Shown: positions 1-7,765 of the stretch, piece after piece
Layout of the letters: each line of letters begins with the position of its first letter
How positions within the stretch are numbered: position 1 is the first letter of the stretch
Assembly (NCBI GenBank): GCA_945889625.1
Contig: CAMDCE010000001.1
Location: forward strand, 124,001-188,000
Length of the DNA: 64,000 bases
Direction: 5' to 3'
Source of the DNA: Asaia bogorensis
Lineage (GTDB): Bacteria; Pseudomonadota; Alphaproteobacteria; Reyranellales; Reyranellaceae
Notes under the pieces: generated by a model
The model's input: the letters and a program-made list of their open reading frames with translations, nothing else
Databases searched by the model: none
Told to the model about the DNA's origin: nothing
Translations under genes and position numbers: made by a program

Positions 1-2442
1 CTTCTCTTCGGCCTGCTTTTCCGCGTCGGTAAGCGCCGGCTTCGGCGCCGGGGCGGGCGTACGGGCCTGCTGGGGGGCGGGCGGCGCAGGCGCGGCCTGC
101 GGCGGCGGAGTCGGAGCAGGCGCGGCCTGCTGCGGCTGAGCCTTCGGCGGCGGGGTGGCCGGCGTCGCAGGTGCCGGAGTCACAGCCTGCGGAGCTGCCT
201 GCTGGGCCGGCGTCGGCAGTGACCGCGGCGCCGGGGCGTTGCTGTTGGTCTCACGCTCGCGCGTCGGCTGCCGCGCTGGCGGAGGTGCGGTCTGCGGAGC
301 CGGCGCGGTCGGAGCCGGAGCAGCCTGGGCCGGCGCCGTCCTGTTGTCCGGGCGCGCCGGAGGTGCGGGCGCGGCTGGAGTGGCGGGCGTCGCCGGAGTA
401 GCAGGTGTCGCAGTGGTCGGCGGCGTCGCGCGGTTCGGCTGGGCCGGCGTTGCTGGCGTGGCAGGCGTCGCCGGAGTGGCTGGCGTCGCGGTGGCCGGTG
501 GCGTCGCGCGGTTCGGCTGAGCCGGCGTTGCCGGAGTGGCAGGCGTCGCCGGGGTGGCAGGCGTCGCGGTGGCCGGCGGCGTCGTGCGGTTCGGCTGGGC
601 CGGCGTTGCCGGAGTAGCAGGCGTCGCGGTGGTCGGCGGCGCGGGCGGTGCCGTCGTCGGGGCGGTCGTCGACTTGTTGTCGTTGGCGGCCGGCGCCTTG
701 GCCTGGTTCGGCGCCGGCGTCACCGTGGCTTTTTCGTCGAGCTTCGGCGGCGCGTTGCCGGTGCGGGGCTGCAGCGGCGGCGCAGTGGCCTGGCCTGGCG
801 GACGAGCCTGCTCGCGGCCCTGCGGTGCGCCGGTGGCGGGAGCAGCGGGTGCGGCGGGCGCGGCCGGAGTGGTCGCCACGATCTTCGGTCCCGGCGCCTT
901 GGGCTTGTCGGTCACCGTCGGCTTGCCGAGTGTCGGCATGTCGCCGGTCGCCGTCTTGGCAGCCGGAACATTGGCGGTGGCGCCGGCCTTGGCTTGGGCA
1001 TCGGCCTTCGCCTTGGCGTCGGCCTGGGCTTTCGGATCGGCAGGCTTCGGATCCGCAGGCTTCGGATCGGCGGCCTTCGGATCGGCCGGCTTTGCGCCCG
1101 GCGCTGGCGTAGTCGTAGTCGCAGCGATGGACGCCGTCGGGGCAGGCGGCGCGGCGACCGGGGCGACTGGCGCCGCGGCCATTTGCGCGGCCGACACCTG
1201 GAGGGTGGCGCGCGCGACCGGCTGCGAGCCGACGAAGACGGTCGTGGGCACCACGGTGGCAAAGCGCTGGTTCGCCAGCACCGAGTTCTGCCCGGCAATG
1301 AAGGCTTCGCGGCGTTGGGCGGCCTGCCAACGGCTCTCGAGGGCCTGGTCCTGGATCCGGTCGGAACGGTTGATGCGGTTGTAGTAGTCGCGATTGGTCG
1401 TGTAGGACGGCACATAGGTCTCGCGTGGACCCAGCGGGAACCAGCCCACCGGCGAGTTGTTCTGGTTGCCGAGCGTGATGGCGAGTTCGATGCCGCCGAT
1501 GAAGGCGACCAGCGCCGGTGCATAGACCGGACGCGCTTCGCGCTCCGGCGGCACCCAGCCCCAGCGGTTGTTTCGATGGGCCCAGCGGCCATAGTGATAG
1601 GGAGCGAAGCCCCAGGGCTGCTCGTCGACCCAGGTCCAGCCCCATGGCTTGATGTACTGCCATTTTCCGGTGCGATAAGGTGCCCAGTTGGCCGGCGTCG
1701 AGCGCGGATACCAGACGCGGCCGTATTCCGGGTCGCTGTCCCAGCTGCCGTAGGCGTTGAGATCCTCGTAGCCGGTCATGCCGGCGTTCACATATTGCGG
1801 CGTGTCGTAGACGACCTGGCGGTCGCGCGCGGCCCAATAGGCGGGCATCGGCGGCGGCGCGGTCTTGATGGTGCGCAGTTGCGGCGTGCCGGCATCGCCA
1901 TAGATCTCGCCGACTTCGCCGGCGCGCACCGCCAGCGACTGGCCGTTCAGGCTCTGGATGGTGGCGGCGCCAGAGCGCACTCCCAGGCGCGTGGCATCCT
2001 GGGTGGAGCCCGCCTCGACGTAATAGTCGCCCTGCTGCTGCAGGCTGACCGTGCCGCGCGGCGTCGTGATCTGGTAGGGCTGGCTGGTGTCGAGGGCAAA
2101 GGTCTTGACGTCGATACGGCCCTGCGCGAGCTGCAGGCGGGTCTGGCTGTCGTCGACCGCCAACAGGTCGAGCTGGGTGGCGCCGTCGAGCCGCACGCGG
2201 GTGCCGGCCAGCGAGATCTCGCTGCGCGCGCCGGGCTCGTTCCAGATCGAATCGCCCGACGTCAGCGGCGTATTGACCGCTGCCTTCGTCCAGTCGTTTC
2301 GCTCGTCGTCATGATAGGAAACGGTGCCTTCGATGAAGGCCAGCCGCGCAACGCGGCCGGGTGGCTCCTGGGCGAATGCCGAGCCGGCGATGAAGCCGAA
2401 ACCCAGCAAAGTGACGATGACGATCCGCGACGTTTGACCCAT
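1..2442 (-). CDS. Exported FecR/DUF6600-type protein with long Pro/Ala-rich tail (C-terminus cut by window edge)
   Basis: The reading frame is open for 814 codons from the ATG at 2442 to base 1, so the C-terminus is missing. Residues 1-25 form a signal peptide ending in a SAFAQ-like site. Residues about 27-200 resemble the FecR domain (ARLAFIEGTVSYH, RSEISLAGTRVRLDG). Residues about 225-300 are Trp/Tyr-rich (PWGWTWVDEQPWGF, APYHYGRW), as in the DUF6600 family. From about residue 430 onward the protein is almost only Pro, Ala, Thr, Lys and Gln, with 26-residue tandem repeats. An envelope or periplasmic role is inferred; function in this family is unknown. A run of G/A-rich bases precedes the ATG. 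The tail is probably disordered and may cross the periplasm or cell wall. Confidence 0.8.
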   Translation of the reverse strand, partial: MGQTSRIVIVTLLGFGFIAGSAFAQEPPGRVARLAFIEGTVSYHDDERNDWTKAAVNTPLTSGDSIWNEPGARSEISLAGTRVRLDGATQLDLLAVDDSQTRLQLAQGRIDVKTFALDTSQPYQITTPRGTVSLQQQGDYYVEAGSTQDATRLGVRSGAATIQSLNGQSLAVRAGEVGEIYGDAGTPQLRTIKTAPPPMPAYWAARDRQVVYDTPQYVNAGMTGYEDLNAYGSWDSDPEYGRVWYPRSTPANWAPYRTGKWQYIKPWGWTWVDEQPWGFAPYHYGRWAHRNNRWGWVPPEREARPVYAPALVAFIGGIELAITLGNQNNSPVGWFPLGPRETYVPSYTTNRDYYNRINRSDRIQDQALESRWQAAQRREAFIAGQNSVLANQRFATVVPTTVFVGSQPVARATLQVSAAQMAAAPVAPVAAPPAPTASIAATTTTPAPGAKPADPKAADPKPADPKPADPKAQADAKAKADAQAKAGATANVPAAKTATGDMPTLGKPTVTDKPKAPGPKIVATTPAAPAAPAAPATGAPQGREQARPPGQATAPPLQPRTGNAPPKLDEKATVTPAPNQAKAPAANDNKSTTAPTTAPPAPPTTATPATPATPAQPNRTTPPATATPATPATPATPATPAQPNRATPPATATPATPATPATPATPAQPNRATPPTTATPATPATPATPAAPAPPARPDNRTAPAQAAPAPTAPAPQTAPPPARQPTRERETNSNAPAPRSLPTPAQQAAPQAVTPAPATPATPPPKAQPQQAAPAPTPPPQAAPAPPAPQQARTPAPAPKPALTDAEKQAEEK
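360..656 (-). repeat. 78-bp tandem repeats inside the Pro/Ala-rich tail
   Basis: A GGCGTCGCGCGGTTCGGCT-type block starts at 422, 500 and 578 (the third copy has one base change), giving a 78-bp period, that is 26 residues per unit. Each unit reads on the minus strand as an NR(T/A)TPP core followed by repeated PAT triplets. The number of PAT triplets varies between units, as expected from slippage. The array keeps the frame open. Confidence 0.8.
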
Positions 2443-2532
2443 ATTGGCGCTCCTGTAGCCTGTGGCGGCCAACAACCTCAACGGATGCGGACGCCGACCG
2501 GTTCCGCGAAAAGATGGTTTCAGGGGGAATTC

Positions 2533-3114
2533 ATGAGCGTTGCCGATGCCAACCGCACGATCCTGACGGGCGAGAACCCGTTCATTCGCCTCAGCGACAA
2601 GGACGGCGATCCCAACTCGACCGAGGCGAGCTACTGGCGAATCCTGTTCTGCCCGGCCGGGCCGGGGCACGTGCTCTACCTCAAGAGCGAGCTGACCCAC
2701 GGCCACTGGCGCATCTATTCCGACAACATCGCCATGGCGCGCTGGCTGCAGAAGACGGTGCAGGGCATGCTCAATGCCGAGCTGAAGGACCTCTCGATCC
2801 CGGTCATCGACGCCGCCTTCACCAAGTCGGGCGACCCGCGCTATTTCTGGACCGAGCATGTCTCGGCCGTCGATGCCGAGATCGCGCTCACCTGGCACGA
2901 TATCGGCGAGCCGCTGCTGATCCACACCCAGCCCAACCAGGCGCCGAACCCCAGGCCCTACGGCGTCTGCACGGTCCTCATCCCGGCGCTCGGCGCGCGC
3001 CTGACGCTGAACGGCCAGCAGGCCCACGGCCATCCGTGGAAGCGCGAGCGCGAAGGCCAGCCCTTCAGCACCTGCGCGCTGGCGTTCTCGGAGAGCTGGA
3101 CGGAGCCGAGGTAG
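2533..3114 (+). CDS. Conserved hypothetical protein, 193 aa
   Basis: I do not recognise the family. The ATG at 2533 has a purine-rich AGGGGG upstream and gives a 193-residue soluble protein without a signal peptide or membrane segment. It is rich in Trp and His (SYWRILFCPAGPGHVLYLKS, GHWRIYSDNIAMARWL) and carries a YFWTEHVSA segment near the middle. It is divergent from the DUF6600 gene, with about 90 bases between the two starts, so the promoters may be shared. The same frame stays open far upstream, through the DUF6600 gene, but that part is an antisense shadow. Codon use is like that of its neighbours. Confidence 0.7.
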   Translation: MSVADANRTILTGENPFIRLSDKDGDPNSTEASYWRILFCPAGPGHVLYLKSELTHGHWRIYSDNIAMARWLQKTVQGMLNAELKDLSIPVIDAAFTKSGDPRYFWTEHVSAVDAEIALTWHDIGEPLLIHTQPNQAPNPRPYGVCTVLIPALGARLTLNGQQAHGHPWKREREGQPFSTCALAFSESWTEPR

Positions 3115-3159
3115 TCACGGCGACTTGGAAGTCACGCCTGAGAGGATTACCCTGAAGCC

Positions 3160-3480
3160 GTGCTTACGCTCGTGACCCGCTTGATCGCCTTTGGCGGCCT
3201 GTTGGCAGCCCTGCTCTGGGTCGCGCTCCCGGCTGTCGCTGCTGCGTGGCCGAGAGCGCATCAGGCCGCCAGCGAAAGCGCGCCTTGTTCGTGCTGCGAT
3301 GACCAGGCGGCGATCGGCGGTGGCCTAACCTGTGTCAGTTGCCAAATCGCCACGGCTGAGAGGGCGGCACCGGCAAACCCACGCCGGCCGGTCGCAGCCG
3401 CATGGCTCAGCAACGTGAGCGCGTCCCTTGCCGGCCTCACGACGGCGCCCGCCGACCCGCCTCCTCGATCCTTCCGTTGA
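3160..3480 (+). CDS. Small exported Cys-containing protein (DUF2946/CopL-like architecture)
   Basis: A GTG start at 3160 gives 106 residues. Residues 1-29 are a signal peptide or membrane anchor (LIAFGGLLAALLWVALPAVAA). A CSCCDD motif (Cys43, 45, 46) and a CVSC motif (Cys58, 61) follow, and the C-terminus is Pro/Arg-rich (ADPPPRSFR). This build, one N-terminal hydrophobic segment, a CxxC region and a basic PPR tail, resembles DUF2946/CopL-type periplasmic proteins linked to copper response, but the match is by eye only. The next gene is 32 bases downstream and encodes an even more Cys-rich exported peptide, so the two are probably one transcript. Metal binding or sensing is inferred. Confidence 0.55.
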   Translation: MLTLVTRLIAFGGLLAALLWVALPAVAAAWPRAHQAASESAPCSCCDDQAAIGGGLTCVSCQIATAERAAPANPRRPVAAAWLSNVSASLAGLTTAPADPPPRSFR

Positions 3481-3512
3481 CTGAACCTTTTCAGCCAAGA
3501 CGGAGAAACATC

Positions 3513-3635
3513 ATGCGTACAATTCTGTCTGCTCTGTTGCTGCTCTTTGCCTTCGGCGCGACGGCACATGCCGCACAGCCCTGCTGTGACGACATGCCGT
3601 GCTGCAACGAAGACAGCTCTTGCTGCGACGAGTGA
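3513..3635 (+). CDS. 40-aa exported peptide with three Cys-Cys pairs
   Basis: The ATG at 3513 follows a GGAGAAAC ribosome binding site. Residues 1-20 are a clear signal peptide (ILSALLLLFAF core, cleavage after AHA). The mature 20 residues hold six cysteines in three CC pairs (24/25, 30/31, 37/38) and six acidic residues, with no bulky hydrophobic residue other than one Met. This composition suggests a secreted metal-binding (metallothionein-like) peptide or a peptide with three vicinal disulfides. It follows another small Cys protein and ends just before a strong hairpin. I know of no named family that fits. The translation signals make it a likely real gene despite its size. Confidence 0.6.
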   Translation: MRTILSALLLLFAFGATAHAAQPCCDDMPCCNEDSSCCDE

Positions 3636-3647
3636 GCTAACCGATGG

Positions 3648-3673
3648 CGCCCGCCCCTGACCGGGGGCGGGCG
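3648..3673 (+). terminator. Strong hairpin after the Cys-rich peptide genes
   Basis: CGCCCGCCCC (3648-3657) pairs perfectly with GGGGCGGGCG (3664-3673) across a 6-base loop. The hairpin starts 12 bases after the stop codon of the 40-aa peptide. The following T-run is weak (TTGC), so termination is likely but not textbook. Confidence 0.6.
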
Positions 3674-3996
3674 TTGCGCCTGGCCATGCTTCCGGAGAGG
3701 CCGGCCATCCTTTATCGCCAAATTTTTGAGTTCACTATTCGTTCTCTATGGGCTATAGTTGCGGTAACAGCAATGCTAACCGCACCCATAGAATCGCGAT
3801 GATTTCCCATTATTTTAAGCGTTATCGACCAGTAACCACTACTATATGTTGCGGTTTATCGTATCCTGAACGCAATGCAGGCCGGGCCCGCCGTTGCCGC
3901 GCGCTTGATGCCTTCGATTTTCTAGGTCTGGTCCCGGACCGCGCCGTTTTTCTCCGTTTGTTTAACGGCGGAGGCGAGATCTTGGCCGAGAAATTC
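3674..3996. other. Gene-free, partly AT-rich stretch between convergent genes
   Basis: About 320 bases with no supported gene lie between the 3' ends of the + strand peptide operon and the - strand monooxygenase gene. Bases about 3720-3880 are clearly AT-richer than the surroundings. CTATGGG (3746-3752) and TGCGGT (3760-3765) pair with the continuous arm ACCGCACCCATAG (3779-3791), forming a bulged hairpin. TTGCGGT recurs near 3848. Because both flanking genes end here, it is not an ordinary promoter for either. It could hold a small RNA or the remains of a lost gene. Confidence 0.5.
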
Positions 3997-5010
3997 TCAT
4001 GGCGCGAACCCGAAGGCCTGGGCGAGCAGCGTGTAGCTGTCGCGCCGGACTTGCTCGTCATAGGTCCAGGTGACGACGGCCATTTCGTCGACGCCGACCT
4101 GCTCTTTCAATTCGCGGATGCGGGCGGCAACCTCGGGGCCGGTGCCGACGAACGAATCCTTGCGGAACTGTTCGATGCGGGCCTGTTCGTAGGGCGCCAG
4201 TGTCGCGGCGGCGGCGACGTCGGGCGCCACCAGCGGTCCCAGCAGGCCCTTGTCGCGGTTGATGCGCGACAGCGCGCGCGAGGTGAAATGGTACTGCGCC
4301 TTGTCCATGGTTTCGGCGGCCAGCGCCCAGACGCAGAGCGCGGAATGCGGCTCGGGATGGCGCGCGCTCGGTCGATAAGTGCTCTTGTAGAGATCGATGG
4401 CGCGCTCGCCGCCGGCGCCGTCGCTGAAGAACCAGGCGTAGCAGTAGGGCAGGCCGAACAAGGCGGCGACCTGGGCGCCGTAGTCGGAGCTGCCGAGGAT
4501 CCACACTTCCGGCGCGGTCGGGCCCTGCGGGTAGGCCTTCACCGCCGCGAAGGGATGGCCGTTGGGCAACGGCTCGTTGTGCGTCCAGGCGATCAGGTCG
4601 CGGACGTCGGAGGGAAAATGCTCGGGCCGCTCGTTGGCGGCTGGATTGAGGGCAAAGGCGGTGCGTCCGTCCGAGCCCGGTGCGCGGCCCAGTCCCATGT
4701 CGATGCGGCCGGGCGCCAAGGCGTCGAGCACACGGAACACCTCGGCCACTTTGAAGGACGAATAATGCGGCAGCATGATGCCGGCGCTGCCGATCCGGAT
4801 GCGCTCGGTGGTGGCGGCGATCGCAGCCATCACGATCTCCGGCGCGGTGCCCACGATGGTCGGATGGTTGTGATGCTCGGAGACCCAGAAGCGGTCGTAG
4901 CCCAGCGCCTCGCAATGTTTGGCCAAGGCGACGGTGTTGCGGATCGACTGGTCGTGCGGACGGCCGGCGACGGCGATCGACTGGTCGAGGACGGAAAGAC
5001 GGAACGTCAT
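3997..5010 (-). CDS. Luciferase-like flavin-dependent monooxygenase (LLM class)
   Basis: This 337-aa protein fits the bacterial-luciferase-like fold in length and sequence. An N-terminal strand-helix start (LSVLDQSIAV), the YDRFWVSEHHN motif near residue 40 and the RIRIGSAGIMLPHYSS and RIDMGLGRAPG segments are typical of the MsnO8-like LLM subgroup. Such enzymes use reduced FMN supplied by a reductase to oxidise small organic substrates; the substrate cannot be read from sequence. The ATG at 5010 is the only good start. The upstream region on this strand is a palindromic repeat (5011-5068), followed by the 3' end of a solute-binding protein gene, so it could be co-transcribed with that gene. 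Confidence 0.85.
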   Translation of the reverse strand: MTFRLSVLDQSIAVAGRPHDQSIRNTVALAKHCEALGYDRFWVSEHHNHPTIVGTAPEIVMAAIAATTERIRIGSAGIMLPHYSSFKVAEVFRVLDALAPGRIDMGLGRAPGSDGRTAFALNPAANERPEHFPSDVRDLIAWTHNEPLPNGHPFAAVKAYPQGPTAPEVWILGSSDYGAQVAALFGLPYCYAWFFSDGAGGERAIDLYKSTYRPSARHPEPHSALCVWALAAETMDKAQYHFTSRALSRINRDKGLLGPLVAPDVAAAATLAPYEQARIEQFRKDSFVGTGPEVAARIRELKEQVGVDEMAVVTWTYDEQVRRDSYTLLAQAFGFAP

Positions 5011-5068
5011 TTACAGCGCGAGGACTTTTGCTTCAGCCGCGATTCGAGTGAAAGTCATCGCGCTTTAG
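5011..5068. repeat. Palindromic repeat family A, copy 1
   Basis: The arms AGCGCGAGGACTTTTGCTTC and GAAAGTCATCGCGCTTTAG form an imperfect inverted repeat. Related sequences are at 38902-38929, 44761-44892 and 55641-55743. Here the TTA at 5065-5067 is the stop codon (TAA) of the minus-strand binding-protein gene, so the repeat supplies the end of that gene. Confidence 0.7.
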
Positions 5069-5934
5069 TCGGGCAGGGCCGAGATCGAATAGAGCGTCTG
5101 CAGGATCTGGCTCGGCCGGGCCTGCGTGCCGAACGTCTTGTTGAAGATCCCCACGATCTCGCCCGAGCGATAGATGTGGCTCAGCGCCCGGTCGACGGCG
5201 AGCCGGAAGTCCTCGTCGCCGCGCCGCATCGCCAGCGCATAAGGCTCCGTGCTGAGATAGGTGTTGGCCAGCATGAGCTGCACCGGAGATTTGTTCTCCT
5301 TGATCAGGAAGGTGAGAATCGCGTGGTCGGCGAAGTAGGCCACAGTGACGGACTTCTCGAGACTCGCCAGCCCTTCGGTGTGGGTCTTGGACAGTACGAT
5401 CTCGGCGTTGATCGAGGCGGCCGTGAGCGCTCGGCGCAAGTCGCCCTCGGTCGTGGTGCCCGCCAGAACGCCGAGTTTCTTACCGGCGAACTGCTTGAAA
5501 TCCTGCGGACCGCCGGAGCGGATGGCGAAGCTCGCGCCGTCGACGAAGGTTCCGATCGAGAAGTCGACGATCGCCCGCCGCGACAGCGTCGCGGACGTGG
5601 CCTCGCACAGGAGGTCGGCCTTCTGCTGGGCGATCGCATCGAAGCGGTCGAGCGACGTCACCGGAACGTAGGTGACCTTCAGCCCGGGCAGGTTGAGTTG
5701 CTGCCCCACCTTGACGATCACGGCCTGGCAGAGATCGACGATGAAGCCGGCGGGCTGGTTGTTCGCCGCCTTGAACGAAAACGGCGGCGAATCCTCGCGG
5801 AAGGCGATGCGGATCGCCTTGTCCTGCTTGATCTGGTCGAGCGTGCCGGCCGTTGCTTCGCCCGTCGCCTCACCGGCGAGGGCGGCACCGGCAACGAACG
5901 CGGCGGCAAGGAGTTTGGTCGATATCGCGTTCAT
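5065..5934 (-). CDS. Polar amino-acid ABC transporter substrate-binding protein (family 3)
   Basis: The chosen ATG at 5934 gives 289 residues with a signal peptide (residues 1-26) and a GGAG-like ribosome site. An upstream in-frame ATG would overlap the divergent gene at 6005. The family-3 solute-binding fold is visible: KAIRIAFREDSPPFSFK, GFIVDLCQAV, a VTSLDRFDAIAQQKADLLCE segment and KLGVLAGTTTEGDLRRAL. It should bind an amino acid or similar small ligand in the periplasm. No permease or ATPase gene is adjacent, so its transporter partner must lie elsewhere or it acts as a sensor. The last codons and stop are inside a palindromic repeat. Confidence 0.85.
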   Translation of the reverse strand: MNAISTKLLAAAFVAGAALAGEATGEATAGTLDQIKQDKAIRIAFREDSPPFSFKAANNQPAGFIVDLCQAVIVKVGQQLNLPGLKVTYVPVTSLDRFDAIAQQKADLLCEATSATLSRRAIVDFSIGTFVDGASFAIRSGGPQDFKQFAGKKLGVLAGTTTEGDLRRALTAASINAEIVLSKTHTEGLASLEKSVTVAYFADHAILTFLIKENKSPVQLMLANTYLSTEPYALAMRRGDEDFRLAVDRALSHIYRSGEIVGIFNKTFGTQARPSQILQTLYSISALPD

Positions 5935-6004
5935 GGTTTCCGCTCCGAGTGATCGCGTCCACAATCGGACATTCGCACGGTCCTGTCCATGCAAGGAGGT
6001 TGCC

Positions 6005-6433
6005 ATGTCCCGCGTAATCGGCATCGACCACATCTCCATCCGGGTCAGCGACTACAAGAAGTCGAAGGCCTTCTACGGCAAGCTGTTCGAGTTCCTGGGC
6101 TTCGAGATCTCGGACGAATACCCCGACACCATCGGCTGGACCAACGGCCGGACCCGCTACTGGATCGCAGCCGCCGAGGGTCGCAAGAAATACCGCATCG
6201 GCGATGTCGGCCTGCACCACTATGCCTTCGAGCTGCGCAGTCGCCGCGACGTCGACGCCCTGCAGGGCTTTCTCGAAGCAAACGGCGTGCGCATCGTCGA
6301 TCCGGCCGGTGAATATTATGACGACTACTACGCGGTGTTCTTCCTCGACCCCGACGGCATCAAGCTCGAGGGCATGAAGTACGGCGAGAAAAGCGCCAAA
6401 CGCAAACGCGCCGCGGCGAAAAAGAAGGGGTAG
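6005..6433 (+). CDS. VOC (glyoxalase/dioxygenase) family protein
   Basis: This 142-residue single-domain protein has the vicinal-oxygen-chelate pattern. It starts with IDHISIRVSDYKKSKAFYGK, has a GLHHYAFELRSRRDVDAL middle with the second metal His, and ends with YAVFFLDPDGIKLEGM, where the Glu is the usual third metal ligand. A very basic Lys/Arg tail (residues 128-142) is unusual. Members include glyoxalases, fosfomycin resistance proteins and dioxygenases; the reaction is not predictable here. An AAGGAGG ribosome site precedes the ATG. The gene is divergent from the amino-acid binding protein with about 70 bases between starts. Confidence 0.85.
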   Translation: MSRVIGIDHISIRVSDYKKSKAFYGKLFEFLGFEISDEYPDTIGWTNGRTRYWIAAAEGRKKYRIGDVGLHHYAFELRSRRDVDALQGFLEANGVRIVDPAGEYYDDYYAVFFLDPDGIKLEGMKYGEKSAKRKRAAAKKKG

Positions 6434-6493
6434 CCGCCTTGACCATGTTGGGCCGCGCTGGCGGCATCGGGCAAAGCGGCGTAGTTACGGTCA

Positions 6494-7363
6494 TTGATCA
6501 CGCTCAGCATTCGCCACAAGACCAGCTATCGCTACCACGAGCCGGTAAAGCTTGGGCCGCATCGCCTGATGCTTCGCCCGCGGGAGAGCCGCGATCTTCG
6601 CCTGGTTTCGATCGATGTGACGGTGACGCCCACGGCCGCGGTCACCTGGGCGCACGACGTCTTCGGCAATGCCATTGCGACCGCGACGTTCCAAAGCATG
6701 GCCGACCATCTGGTGATCGACAGCGTCGCCGTCCTGCAGCTCGACGCTGCGCCCTGGCCGGTCTTCGACATCGCGGCATCGGCGGCGTCCTTCCCGTTCC
6801 CCTATTCGCCCGAGGAGTGGGTCGATCTCGGCGCCCTGGCGGTGCCGCAATATCCCGATCCCGCCGATCGGTTGCGTCGCTGGGCGCGGGGCTTCGTGCG
6901 CAGCACGCCGACCGACACGCTGGCCCTGCTCAAGGACCTGAGTGTCGGCGTCGCCGAATGGATCCTCTATCAAAGCCGCGACGACGAGGGCACGCAGTCG
7001 CCGATCGAAACCCTCGATCGCGGCTGGGGCTCGTGCCGGGACTTCGCCGTGCTGTTCGTCGAGGCGGCGCGCAGCCTAGGTTTCGGCGCCCGCATCGTCT
7101 CGGGCTACCTCTACAATCCGGAACGCGAGAAGGATGCGGCAACGACCCACGCCTGGGCGGAGGTCTTCGTGCCGGGCGCGGGCTGGATCACCTTCGATCC
7201 GACCAACCGCAGCGTCGGCGGCTTCAACCTGATTCCCGTCGCCGTCGCGCGCGACATCCATCAGGCCATGCCGGTGGCCGGCAGCTTTTTGGGAATGACC
7301 GACGCCTTCCAGGGCATGTCCGTGGAAGTCATCGTCGGACTGCACAACGGAGGCGCACCATGA
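6494..7363 (+). CDS. Transglutaminase-like cysteine protease family protein
   Basis: The protein has 289 residues, with an N-terminal beta-sandwich domain (IRHKTSYRYHEPVKLGPHRL) as in Bact_transglu_N, then a transglutaminase-core domain. The catalytic triad is visible as Cys181 (GWGSCRDFAV), His219 (ATTHAWAEVF) and Asp235 (WITFDPTN). A TAG at 6482-6484 limits the frame upstream, so the TTG at 6494 is the most likely start, though without a strong ribosome site. Members cut or cross-link peptides; no signal peptide is seen, so it is probably cytoplasmic. Its stop overlaps the start of the next gene (ATGA), so the two are translationally coupled. Confidence 0.85.
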   Translation: MITLSIRHKTSYRYHEPVKLGPHRLMLRPRESRDLRLVSIDVTVTPTAAVTWAHDVFGNAIATATFQSMADHLVIDSVAVLQLDAAPWPVFDIAASAASFPFPYSPEEWVDLGALAVPQYPDPADRLRRWARGFVRSTPTDTLALLKDLSVGVAEWILYQSRDDEGTQSPIETLDRGWGSCRDFAVLFVEAARSLGFGARIVSGYLYNPEREKDAATTHAWAEVFVPGAGWITFDPTNRSVGGFNLIPVAVARDIHQAMPVAGSFLGMTDAFQGMSVEVIVGLHNGGAP

Positions 7364-7656
7364 CCGACAAGACGGTGGATCTCGACAAGCGCCGGGGCAT
7401 GGCAGCCCAGAAAGCCACCGATCTGCGGCGGCTGCTGAGCGAGGTCGAGGCCAACGAAAAAACCTTGCGCCTTCGCCAGGACGACCTGGAAGCGCACCTG
7501 GTGGCCGCGCCTGCCGCGACTTGGGCGGAGGCAGCCGAGAAGGCGCGCTATGTCCTCACTCTTTATGCAGCAACGCTTTCGGCCAAGGACACGCGGCGCC
7601 AGAAACTGGTCGCGGCGGTGCTGGAGGATTTCGAAAGGCTCGCCCGCGCGCCATGA
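7360..7656 (+). CDS. Small hypothetical helical protein, 98 aa
   Basis: The ATG at 7360 overlaps the TGA of the transglutaminase gene (ATGA), so the two are co-translated. The product is 98 residues, highly charged and predicted mostly helical (DLRRLLSEVEANEKTLRLRQ, then ATWAEAAEKARYVLTLYA), with coiled-coil character in residues 20-45. I do not recognise a named family, but such short helical genes commonly follow transglutaminase genes in alphaproteobacteria, so it may act with that enzyme. It ends just before a long palindromic repeat that may terminate the transcript. Confidence 0.65.
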   Translation: MTDKTVDLDKRRGMAAQKATDLRRLLSEVEANEKTLRLRQDDLEAHLVAAPAATWAEAAEKARYVLTLYAATLSAKDTRRQKLVAAVLEDFERLARAP

Positions 7657-7660
7657 AAGC

Positions 7661-7758
7661 AAAGGTTCCCTCGCTGCGCTTGGGATGACACCTGGTCTCT
7701 TGGCGCACACTGTGCGTCAAACCAAAGTTGTCATCCCGAGCGTAAGCGAGGGACCTTT
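7661..7758. repeat. Long inverted repeat between convergent genes
   Basis: The left arm 7661-7690 (begins AAAGGTTCCCTCGCTGCGCT) and the right arm 7729-7758 (ends AGCGAGGGACCTTT) are reverse complements over 30 bases with a few differences, separated by 38 bases. It is an intergenic palindromic element of the REP type and sits between two 3' ends (7656 and 7766), where it can act as a bidirectional terminator. Confidence 0.7.
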
Positions 7759-7765
7759 CTCTTAG

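Noticed and set aside
365..650. CRISPR-like spacing of repeats
   Set aside because: The 78-bp units are contiguous tandem repeats coding for Pro/Ala/Thr within an open frame, with no unique spacers and no cas genes.
3748..5952. Very long open frame on the plus strand (734 codons)
   Set aside because: It runs antisense through the monooxygenase and binding-protein genes, both of which have family matches on the minus strand. It has shadow composition and no ribosome site or domain.
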